A DNA stretch of 64,000 nucleotides, taken from the NCBI GenBank assembly GCA_959347315.1, contig OY365811.1:31141865-31205864 (forward strand), written 5' to 3'. The notes under the pieces are model-generated. The model saw nothing but the letters and a program-made list of their open reading frames with translations, was not told the origin of the DNA and searched no databases. How positions within the stretch are numbered: position 1 is the stretch's first letter; every line of letters starts with the position of its first letter. A program made the position numbers and the translations under genes. The stretch is from Bimastos eiseni. Lineage: Eukaryota; Annelida; Clitellata; Crassiclitellata; Lumbricidae. Shown piece after piece: positions 11,662 through 23,271 of this stretch.

Positions 11662-11735
11662 TCGATAACATGAACAACAAAAGTCGACTCTTATATGAAC
11701 TGTCCTTCAGTCGACTCTTATATGAACTGTCCTTC
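11662..11735 (+). repeat. Exon 7 fragment copy plus 27-bp direct repeat
   Basis: Positions 11662-11690 are identical over 29 bases to 11196-11224 inside the terminal exon of copy A. They overlap a perfect two-copy direct repeat, 11682-11708 and 11709-11735. The first unit shares its opening AGTCGACTC with the exon copy. This looks like a small local duplication in the 3' UTR or flank. Confidence 0.85.
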
Positions 11736-11804
11736 ACATGCTAAATGTGCCATTGGTTTCCAAGGCGAAGGCTTCAAAGACGCGAGTGATAGTGATGTTG
11801 GAAT

Positions 11805-11852
11805 ATCGTCATCATCGTCGTCGTCATCATCATCATCATCATCATCGTTGTC
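11805..11852. repeat. (CAT/CGT)n microsatellite
   Basis: About 48 bp of TCATCA and TCGTCG triplets. Confidence 0.85.
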
Positions 11853-11915
11853 GTCATCAGAATAACGTGACGCAACCCATGATCCAATGGAGACATTATA
11901 TCCGTTCTAGCAGAT

Positions 11916-11955
11916 CTCGTGTATAATAGGCCTATGTAGGCCTATTATACACGAG
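11916..11955. repeat. Perfect inverted repeat with 19-bp arms and 2-base loop
   Basis: Arm CTCGTGTATAATAGGCCTA (11916-11934), loop TG, then its exact reverse complement at 11937-11955. It contains two TAGGCCTA motifs. It could form a hairpin or cruciform. It lies about 660 bp after the stop of copy A. Confidence 0.9.
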
Positions 11956-14949
11956 CTGTAGATGCACGAATCGAATTATACAATCAAAAAGAACACAGAA
12001 GAATCAATAGACTATCTGGAAATACCTAACACGCGAAATGTTCAGATGTTTGAAGCCTCTCATTATCCTCCTTATCTGTCTTTTTACCATAACTTGTATC
12101 GCACGAAATGCCTCTAAAATTTCTCTGCGCTATTCGCAAACTCAGTTCTCGTAGGAATCAGCAAGTGAACGCATTGAAGTATTATATAGGGGACATTGCC
12201 CGCCCCGGTGGTAGCTAGCAGATCTTTAAGGGTTTGACAAGTATTATCTGTATATCCGTCGATTTCTGTAAAAAAACAGTTACTGGGAAAGCATTAACAC
12301 CTTAACAACGAGAGTGTAGTATACAAGCAACATGGAAACTAATGCGGCTCGTGGTTGAAGTGTCGAAGGACATTTACAAAAGACTAATCATTGAGCAAGA
12401 TATTTCAGATGAGATCGCCATTGAACAAATCTTGAATATAAGGCATTCCCTTTAATCTCGGTCGAGGAGTTCCCGTATTTGATTAATTTACCTCGTCTTT
12501 AATCCATGTTTGGAACTGGAAAATTTACTTAATCATCATCAATAAACAGTTTCTCGCTTGGGTTTTGTCTGTTGCTACTGCTTAAAACCAGAAACTCGTC
12601 GTTCTCAACAGGAGCGCATTCAATTCTCATTGGCATTTTATTGTTTCCTTCCAATAATTGTTCTGGCGCGGATTTTGTGATAATTCTAAGTAGGCCCACA
12701 ACCTCCCATAAAAATCCGTTTATATATATATATAGATATATATCTGGCAAATGTCTCTAATTTATTATCGATTTGTAGGCTATCTATCAAACAATTGCAA
12801 TTTCAACTAGAAACTTACTTAAATACTTCACTAGAGAAAGAGAGCGAGCAACCAATGAGATCTGCGAGGCTGAAAATAACAGACAAAGGTGACATGTTGG
12901 GAAGGACTAATAATTAAGTTAATTGTAATGATCTGCCGTTCAATATTGTATGCTTTATTGCCAACTATTTTTAATTGTGAATATTAAATTTTGTCTTTCC
13001 TTTCTTAGTCAATATTATTCTGATCATGTGTATAGGTGGCTTTGCATTTTAAAATCAGAAAGTCTAGACACATTGGAAAAATAAAACTTGATAGCATGTT
13101 TTTGAAATTGACGTTTTTGACCTTGCGCGTGTTACAAATTTAATCACTTAATAATAACGATAACAATAATAACTATAATAATGATAATTTTAACCCCAAC
13201 CCCGAATCTCCACCTATGAATTCATATTGACATTGAGGCTTATGCACAAAATAGAAGACACGTAGGCTGTAAATCAACAGAGTAGGTCTATTCTAATAAT
13301 TTTTTTAATCTTAATCAGACGGGTTGTGTGACATATTGTATACCACAAGCCTATAGCGTTATTGGTACTGCTCTTGGATACTTAATAAAATGGCACCATG
13401 ACGAAGTTATCTAAATCCACTCCTACTCGTACCCTGGAATTCCAAACCCATCAGTTCCAAGTGATCTGGATAGCCGAAACGAGGAGGAAGCGCTAATAAA
13501 CTGTGCTAAGGTACAGCGTTGTCAAACAGTAACTAACCAACGAATCATCAATTTATCTTTAAGAGGTCAGTCGGTGCGGATTTTGACACCATCGAGCACG
13601 ATGTCACAATTTGGCTTCAAATCCATTACTCCACCAAAATCAAGTGATCTAAAATCCGCTCCTGCTCGTACTCTAGCATTGCCAGTGTTAGTCTTTAACC
13701 CTTTAACCTTGTGAACCTTTTTGTGGTTATTTTATGAACCGGTTGGCTGAGTTAGTCCTTGAGCTAGTGTGTTCAGAGCAGGGCCAAGGCTCACGTTCAG
13801 CTACCCTTGAGATTTACTCATACTCAGTAAAATTCATTTGCAACCTTTGAGCTTCAGTTCTATAGGTTGCCTCGGCGTTCATACGGTAATACAAATAAAT
13901 CGCGCATCAGACCTATGACTGCCAACTCTGATTATTCCAATCCCTGATGTCCAGATCATAAGTATGCTATTGCCAATTAACGCTTTCCACAGTTTAGTAG
14001 GCATACGCAACGAATGCTGCGTTATCCTTATTCTGATGTAGGCCTATATACAGTCTTCTGAAAATAGTCGCTGACATTACTGCTAAAGATCATCAAAGGG
14101 ACAAGTGGCCTTTGTGTAATAATTATTATGAGTCAACTTCGAGAGCAAAGCATTTATTAAAATTTCAGTAATCTACCAGGTTTATGGGTTCAGCACGAGC
14201 TAAATTCAAACATGCATTTCTGTCCACACAAAGTTTCCAGACAAGATGAATTCTGGGAGTGCCAAGGCAAATCCAGGACGGTTGGTAGTCCAAACGAGAT
14301 TATATAATGACTGACGACAGACCTTGACTGTTTGGTCAACAATCTTCAGTGCACGCACCAGTCTGCAGCTTACCATAAACATAATCAAGTGTTTTCGTTG
14401 ATTCAAAATGGCAAGCTCAATTAGCATGCAGATGTTAAAAAATTGCTGGGTTAATATATAGTGACGGTCTAACGGATAAAATCGTAGAAAGACGTAACAG
14501 TTACTGCAGGCCTAATGATTTGTCGCAGATGGTTAGGTGACATTGTGTCAACAGGTAGCAATAACTTTGCTGTTAACTATTATACAGAAAACACAGAATG
14601 AATTTAGAACTAGGCCTATATGTACAAGATGCTGCACATCGGCTTAATATTATTAGACAGAAATTAAGCATTGTCATAAATCCGCGCATTTAAAAAAATT
14701 GGGTTGAGCAAAGAATGCAATTCATCTGGAATATTATTAGATGCTATCGTGTCAGCATAATCATTTGATAGAGAGCATTGTAGTAATGTTCTATGATAAA
14801 TGAGCCTATAATTGGCGGACGAGAGCAACGAATAAAAGCTGTTGAATACTGAGGTAATTGAAAAACCTTAGGTGGTCACTTTTTAATGGCCCACCCTGTA
14901 TATACATGTACATACGCATAGTATATGCATAAAATGTGCATACAATTTA

Positions 14950-15015
14950 TATAAACAATCTGCATATATATATAATATATATTATATATATATTATATAT
15001 ATACATATATGCATA
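14950..15015. repeat. AT-rich TATA/ATATAT palindromic tract
   Basis: Alternating TA and ATATAT runs with several internal inverted repeats, ending in ACATATATGCATATG. It is simple sequence with no sign of a promoter role. Confidence 0.75.
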
Positions 15016-16105
15016 TGAACACTTACAAATAAACATATATCCTCATGGACGTAACATACATATGACCAATATATTTTCCAAAAAACATTCAGCCTACAGC
15101 GCAAGCGTTTAAAAATTCAGCCTTCAAAGAGTTAAGGCTAATCAGACTTCGGAAAACGCTTTTTAACAATAACAATAAAAACAATTAGTACACCTTTGTT
15201 TCTCGTTTACTGATTGCTCGATCACTTAATATTTTTGCATCATGTTTGGTAATCGTCAAATATATTAATCCCAGTGTTGCGACTTGCGATCAGCCGGTTT
15301 ACGAAGCATATGTGAGCGATAATCCTATGAGCGAGCGTCCTATGAGCTATCAGCCTATGAGCGACTGTCCTGTGTGTGAAAGACCTACGACCGTCTTGAG
15401 AGAGCAATCATAGCACTGAGTGTGTTTTAAGTAGGACTTTGACCTCAGGTCGAGGTTGCTATTACACAACCTCAACAGTCGCATAACTTAAGGTCTTCTG
15501 ATACGCCTCTCGAGGAATGCTTTGAACACAATCGTAATCGTCGTTACCGCTAATAGTTAAGACAGGTAAGACAGGCTGCCGTTTGTAGATCGCAGAAGTG
15601 GACGTAATTGCAATTGCAATTAATAACTTCTATTACGACGGTATCTATCAAGTCCGTATCCTGAAGATCCGTCCTTAAGATAGATGCGATAGACAGCGTA
15701 TACGCCTTAATGTCGTATAAGCAATTTGAAAGAGGTAAGCATAGAGTTGAGAACGAGATGCTCGGAGTGCTTGAATTGAACGGACATACACAGAGATAGT
15801 GTCTATCAACTGAAAAGCTAGTGTGCCAAAGGCAGTTCTTAATTTAGGTGTGACCAGAGAAAGATAGACTTACAGGTTGTCAACAATGCACGAAGAATTG
15901 AATCTCCAGTGGGATATATTCTCAATTGGAAATCTGCAGCCCAGTGGAAATATTTCGTCTTAAACCAAAAAACGAAAGTGGGAACAATGGCAATAGATAT
16001 TTTGGCAAGTCGTTGATGTGGGAAGTTTATTACTTAGCAATGACTAGATTAATTGTTCGTTACAACATTATGTTACAACATTTTCTACACAGGAGCAGCT
16101 AAGCC

Positions 16106-19100
16106 ATGTCGGGACTTAATAGCGGAGGACAAAACGAGTTAAGCTCAGTTAAGGAAGAGCTGCTAGATGTTCCTTCGGCTCTGTTGCAGTGCAAGACTGG
16201 ATTCTCTTTTGACATCGGTAAACTTTAAGATTTCCTTCTACACATTTAATTTTGCATCTAGTCGGTCACTAACTTGGACTGAAAGCCGATTGTGTTAATA
16301 TTGTCAGTTTCTGACTCGGCGTGGATAAGACTAAGACTTCCCTTGTGACGGCTCTTATCGAACGTAGCCTAGGCCTACGGCATACAGTTAAAATCCTTTA
16401 ATGTGGAGATAATTAGTGCCTGCAGCAACCCCAGGGTGAGAACACGTCCTCAATTTGCTCTATCCGTCTCTGTCACTAGGCGCACTAGGCACGCGCCTAG
16501 GGCCCCAAATCTCAGGGGCCCCAAAATGACGTCAAATGGGCCCTCAAATGAATGAAAACCTTTCATACAAGATAGCATCTCAGAGGCCGCAAATGAATGA
16601 AAACATTAAACACAAAATAACATCTAAGAGAACCCAGGTGATGATAACATTAAATACAAAATAACGTCTTAGTGGCCCCCACATGTATGAAAACATTTCA
16701 TACAAAATAACAACATAGAGGTTCCCGAACGAATGAAAACGTTTCATGCAAAATAACATGTTTCACGTTTGAAATACATCAGATAAAATAATTTATATTC
16801 TCTATTGACATGACAAGTGTATATGATAATTCATAATTGCTATGTTAATGCGAATATCAATTGGCCCGATTAGCTGCGTTGGTAAGAGCGAAGGCTGCGT
16901 GTTATGAGCCTAGGCTCTTAGCCACCAGATGCTGTTTAATTTAGTGAAATTTTAGAATAAATTAAGTTGCGTATTTCGATATTTGATGTGATGACGTGAC
17001 GTCACATATCTCAGACTCCCTACCCGTCGTCACAAATCGTCACAGATGTATGACCCCTCCAATGAGTGCGCGACGTCATTTATAGACAGCCCCTCAGACT
17101 CAGTGTATAAATTTAGAGGGTCCCTAAAAAGTTTGCGCCTAGGGCCCCGTTTTCTGTAAACGCGTCACTGGTCACTCTCGTGACGTGATCGCTGCTCTTC
17201 CGTTGGAATTTCTTTACCACTCTATATACGTCCCTCTTTGACTCAGTTGATGCATAGCTTCGTTTTTCCATCGACGTCAAGAGAAGGCGAGAAGCGGTGT
17301 TTCCAAACTAACAGGTTTTACGATCCCGGTTATCTGTTGTCTTGCAATTGTTTATTATTAGTTCGCCTTCATGCGAGACTTGACCAGGCTGACTGATTTT
17401 ACCTAGGCCTATTGGTTATGGCCTGCCAACCCGCTGGTTGTCATTGTCCACTATCTCTCGTCTCAAACGATTACATCTCCCATACTGTATACGCGTAGGA
17501 CGCTTCTAGCGGGACAGATGCATAATTTTACGTTACCAGACTTGACCTTGGTCTGAACTTAGCTAATCTTGAATAAGCATAGGCCCAATATACATGATCC
17601 ACGGCACCGTCTAATCTTGCATTCTTATATTAATTTGACAGGAGGATCGTGCATCAAACTGGTGTATTCGTTGGGTGAGAAAGGGAAGACGGAAGATTCT
17701 ATTGTCATAAGGATGAGAACTTTTGCAAATAGTCAGCTTGAGGAAGCCATGCTGTTTCTGAAAGATCGTTTTGGTGGTGATGTAGGAAGGGGTCAGACTG
17801 TCTTCACTACAGGCGTCGGCTGTCACATTCGCAGCGAGTTCATCAATTCTACCCTCAACATTAGGTCAGTTTTAAAACGCAACATTCAGGCCGTGATGGA
17901 CTGCACAATAATTATTGAATGATTATCTGTTTAGCACTCAAACGATGTTTGTCTTGGCGATGGTGGTAGTTGAGAAGTTGTTAATTTGTTGTTGAGGTCA
18001 GAAATACGAAACATGTTGTGATACTGTTAGTGGATGACACTCTAAAGCTAATTGAGTGACATTTACTTGATGGCGAGTCACATTTATTTAATGACCTCGA
18101 CGTTATTTAGGCTAGAATATAGGTTGCTCTTCTAATGCCTACGTGTTTGACCTGGTATATTGAGCGTTTGGATAGATGCCTACGTGTGAAATGTTTGATG
18201 AAACCGATTGTGCTCCTGCTTACTGATAAATTAATACATACAAAAGCAATCAGTCAAAATTAAGAAATCATGGACCAATGCCATACAGGTCTAACTATCA
18301 AAGAATTTTAGGAGATAGTTTTAAACATGATTCTAAGTTGTTGAATATATATAATGTTTGCATTTGCTTAGATCGGAGATTGTTTCTGAGATGGATAGTT
18401 TCGTCAAAGCATTTCGCTTCCTTGTATCCAATTTCCCAGTTGACGATATTACTCACGACCAGTCAAGTGTGGTAACAAAGTACCGTGACCTGATCCTGAA
18501 ACAAGTCCAAAAGATGTTTGTTGAGCAGATGTCTTTGACTGAAGGCCAGGGCTCGTTGATTGGCCAGAACGAGCTAAAGAACATGGACTTTGAGAAGGCC
18601 TATGCATGTGGGGCTGAGAAAGGTGATGTGGCTGAGCGTACGCAGAAGAATGGAATCAATGAATCTGTCGATTTGTTGTCGGCTGAAAATGATGCAGAAA
18701 AAGAGCCAGCAACCAAAAAGTCAGATGCTGCGAAATCAGAAGATGAAACAGATCCATATCCGTGCATCCTTGCCATGACCGGATCTGGAGGGACGATCTT
18801 CAAGGCAATAAAATAAACACACTTTGACACAAATCTTTCACTACGCCTCAAATACAATACAATACAACTGCATTTTGGTATTGAAATCCCTGAAATTTGA
18901 TATCACACTTCTTCCAACATCTTTTGCTCAGAAGTGCACACGCCTTAATGGCGCAATTGCAGTTGTATTGCATAGCAGTTGTGGGTGAAGGACTTGCTCA
19001 AAGTCCCTATGCACAATGACTGATGCCTCGGACGAGGGTCGAACCCGCTCACTCAGTACACACTGAGTGTTACGGGCCGACCGCTCTAATTAACCGATCA

Positions 19101-22100
19101 GCCACCGTACCACACAATAATATGGTATTGTCCTGCCTATACAGTTCAGAAATGCGATCACGCCTACATGTAGGTGGTGCAAATGCAGTAAAATTGCATA
19201 GCAATTATGGTTTAAGGACTTGTCCATGGTCCCTAGGTAGTAACCGGCACTCTCCGCATTAGAGACCGACCACTCTAAGCAATCAACCACCGTGCCACAG
19301 GTAGTAGCATGCTTAGTTAAAATAGTAGAAACTTGTGCCAAGAAGTGCTTAAGATAAATTGCTATTTACAGTTCTCCTTATCCATGTTATGTCCCATCTC
19401 ACAAGTGTCGGATCCACTGAACTTTGCAGCTATATATTATAAGCCTACTGTTCTATAATCCCGTCCTGTTTTTGGTTTATCGTAATATTGCCTATACGTA
19501 GGAGTCATGATCACTTCAGGGACCTCTGCATGCCATTTAATATGCTTGAAGTTTGATCTTCATATTTATTTTCACTGTATCATTTGCATGCGTTCTTCCT
19601 ATTTGCTGTTGTTGTTGTTGTTGCTGTTGTTGTTGTTGTAAGCTATGAATCAAGATGGTTCATGGTTCTTGTCAATATTGAGGTCCATTACTGCAATTCA
19701 ATTAACTTATGCAGTCCACGCACTCAACCAACTCATCCTTGTAATCATTGTCATATTTTAATAATTCTGCAATTCACTGGAAATGAAAGCTTAGCTGTGA
19801 CAAATTTCGTGATGCGAAGTGTGAACTTCCTGCTAATTCAAGCTACTAATTAAATAGTTCAGTTCTGCATTTAAACTGATCACTTTCACATTCGCTGAGC
19901 CAATAATTATAATGTCGTCTTCTTTAGAGAGCCTGCCAACTCATATCTCCAACAAACCTGTCTAAGAGGTTACCGCTCATTTCGTCGCAGATAATTTCGT
20001 CGCAATTCATTTCGTCGCATTTAATTAACATCGCAGTTCATTTCGTCGCACAGCTCATTTCGTCGCATTTTTAGTTTATTTCGTCGCATATTTAGGGTCG
20101 CGCACATTTGTAAAGACAGCACCGAACAGTGACAGCTACGTAGGCCTACCAAAAACGAACCATCTAACAACCCAACTAGATGCATTGATGAAATGCCGTT
20201 TAAATTGAAGCGGGAAGGAAAAAATTTGGACAGGAAGGTGGATTGATTAAAGTAATTCTGTCTAGCTAAAAGCTGAATTAATAAAGAGATTTCTGATTAA
20301 ATCGAAGTGGGAATGATGAAAAGATTGTTGTCTTAATCGAAGCGGGAATGATGAAAGAAATTCTGCCAAAATCGAAGCGGTATTGATGAAAAGATTATTG
20401 CTTAAATCGAAGCGGGAATGACGAAAAGATTTATGTTCAACTGAATTAATGAAAAGAATGCCGCTTATTGGAAGCGGGAATGATGAAAAGATTTTGACAG
20501 GATGGTAAGTTGACGAAAAGAATTATGTTTAAATAGAAGCTGGATTGGTAAAAAGCATGCCGTTTAAATGGAAGCGGCAATGATTAAGAGCTTTATATTT
20601 AACCATATAGAATCTTGTTTGTAAAATTCTTTTCATAATTTCCGCTTCTAGTAACGCAGAGTTACTTTCATCAATCCAGCTTCTGGTTAAAAATATATGT
20701 CTTCATTATTTCCGCTTCCATTCACACAGAAATTCATTGAACATTCCACCTTCTAATCTCTTTCAAATGTGTGGAAAAAGTAAATGTGACGAAATGAACT
20801 GCGTTGAAACAAACTGCGACGAAATGAGTTAGAACCGTTTAAGATGTCATGGTCAAGGGGTGTGACTGTCAATGGAAGTCTTGTGTGGTATTGTAATGGC
20901 GCTGTATAAGCCTCCATAATGGACGAGTTCCCTAACAAGTTTTACTTTTTCTGTAGGTTGAAAGAGATAAATTTATGTTGATGGATGGAATGACTCGATG
21001 CGGTCGGATGTTCCTTGGTTTGGGCACCCTGCTGACAGGATGCCAGGTAACTCGTAATCGTAATCTCCAAACTGCAAAAGCGCCACTTGAAAGCCAAGGG
21101 CAAGGCCCCAGCTTCTTCATGAGCACTGCGTCAAATTAGATGGGTTATTCAAAGAGAAGTACAGAGAACGCCAAAATCCGGTTGCCAGAAGTGTGAGATG
21201 AGGCAGAGTGGCTGTTAAGGCGGGTGTCGCTTAGGGGGAGTGTGGAAAGGCGATGGATCACACGAGTCAAGGCAGAGGCGTCAATCCCCTCTGAGTGATG
21301 GAGGCAACCCCCCCCCCCGTGCCCCAAGTGTCAGGAAGGCAAAACATTCCCCCCTAAAACTAAAAAAATATCCCCCTACCTGAAATTGGAGACATTTAAT
21401 TGACACTGGACCCTTATCTGGACGCCTCTGAGTCAAGGTACTCAATCACGTGTCATAACACTTGAAAGCTTAGCAGTAAATAAAATTGAGATTGTTTTAG
21501 ATATCATGCTCTTTTGTAAAATTCGTTGAAGACCTTCGATGAGCTGATCGATTTGGCATCAAGAGGAAACGAGGAAAACGTGATGGTGCTTGTTAAGGAT
21601 CTTAAGTCTGGAACAGAATCAGATGTCTACTCTATAATGCCAGACGATTTCGTTGCGTACTGCTTTGGAAAAGCACCTTTTCGTAACATAGGTATTACAT
21701 GCTATCCTAACAAGTTTAAAGTGGCTCAGATGCAATGTGAACTGAGATGATCACATCTGATTGGAATGACCAGAATTATGTTGTTAGATGTCAGCGCTTA
21801 GCCTATAGTGGTATTCTAGAAAACGAATTTTTACTGAGTTCGCAACATTAAACGAAGTGTCTATTAACAAAATAGTAACTAACTTCTTTGTCCGCAGACG
21901 TACTCTAGTAAAACTGTACTACGCGGTTCTGCCGAAGTGGCATACCGTTTGTCGCTCAATATAGGCCTAGTCTTTGACGAATATCAATCGTACACCGTGC
22001 AATATCTTTGTCCTTCGGCACGGTTTTCGCGAGTCCGTTTAGGCCTACTCTCCTTAGCTGTGTTCATATCCTGTTTGGGCCCACTGTGCTTTAACCGAAC

Positions 22101-23239
22101 ACCCGCGCCGACAGAACTAAGGGAAACGTTGATACTGTGGGAACGACAGGGAACTGTGCGAAAAACTTGGAACCAAGGGAACCTGAAGGATGGAGCAGAA
22201 TCATAGGGAACCAAATGAGACAATGTACTGGGAACGAATGAAATCGGAGGGAGCAGAACAGCCAGGGCCAAGGAAACCACTATATGAACCAAGGGAAACC
22301 ACTGTAAGCCGTTGGATCTCCTGGGAACCGAGTAGAAGCAAGGGGATCCACTAGGATCTGCATGAAGCCACAGGAAAGTTGGGAACCGCTGAGAACAAAA
22401 TACATATTTTTATCAGTATTCAGGTGTTATATATGTTTATAAAGATACAGAAATAATGCTCTAATTACCGTTAACAAACCTACCTATTATGATATAGTGT
22501 CTGTTAAGGTATTGTAAATACGTGTGTGCAGATGAGTTTAAGAAGGAGGATTTGGCCGCTGCCCTTCTGTCAACCATAGGACAGGATTTGGCGCAAATAA
22601 CCCACCTCAACTCTCACGCACTGAAGATCAATACTGTCTATTTCTGCGGAAGCTTCGTTGGCCAGAGTCAGCTGGTACGCGACACCATTGGACGACACTT
22701 TGCAGTCAGGGCATTCTGTGACTTTCTTGACCAGGTATAGATTAAAGCCAACGGTAAAGTGTGATTTCTTCTTATTTAAGAGGTTTATGCAATTCAATGA
22801 AATATTTATGTTTCCGGGTTTCCCCTATGCTTAGGCCTACACAATATTCACGCATAATTTATGATTATATAACACTAGTTATATATGGATAATGTGACTA
22901 TTCATAACGACGCCGGGTCGACGTCGTAGTGAAGATTGAAAGATTTACATCGATTGCTTCATTAGTGACCAATCAATTCTTTTATATATAAATGAGCAAG
23001 GTAGATCGAGGCTAAGTACGGTCGATATATAAAAATCAGATCCTGTTTACTTCGGTGCAAAAAAAGTAATAATAATAATATGGCCTTTTCTGTCTCCGGA
23101 CAATTTCTGCCACACCTGAGGAATCAGAACTAACTCGGATTAAAAAGAATAATAACAATAGTGATAGCAATGGTGTTAATTTTAGGCCTAATATTGATAA
23201 TAATTACAATGATGATGATGATGATAATAATAATAGACC

Positions 23240-23271
<32 letters not shown>

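Larger units (their letters stand above)
11258..16105. other. Region between the two PANK-like genes
   Basis: The first few hundred bases are 3' UTR or flank of copy A and share scattered similarity with the flank of copy B. The rest holds the small duplication, triplet array and palindrome listed separately, two related segments near 13410-13440 and 13650-13680 that share CTCGTACxCT, an AT-rich palindromic stretch near 14960, and a short array at 15310-15400 in which CCTATGAGCGA recurs. No convincing coding exon was found. The promoter of copy B should lie just before 16106. Confidence 0.5.

Noticed and set aside
14880..14905. ACTTTTTAATGGCCCACCCT, similar in feel to a DNA transposon terminus
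   Set aside because: No matching inverted end or duplication was found nearby.
16861..16905. Possible tRNA-like head (ATTAGCTGCGTTGGTAAGAG)
   Set aside because: It has an A-box resemblance but no convincing B box or tail, and it lies inside another repeat.
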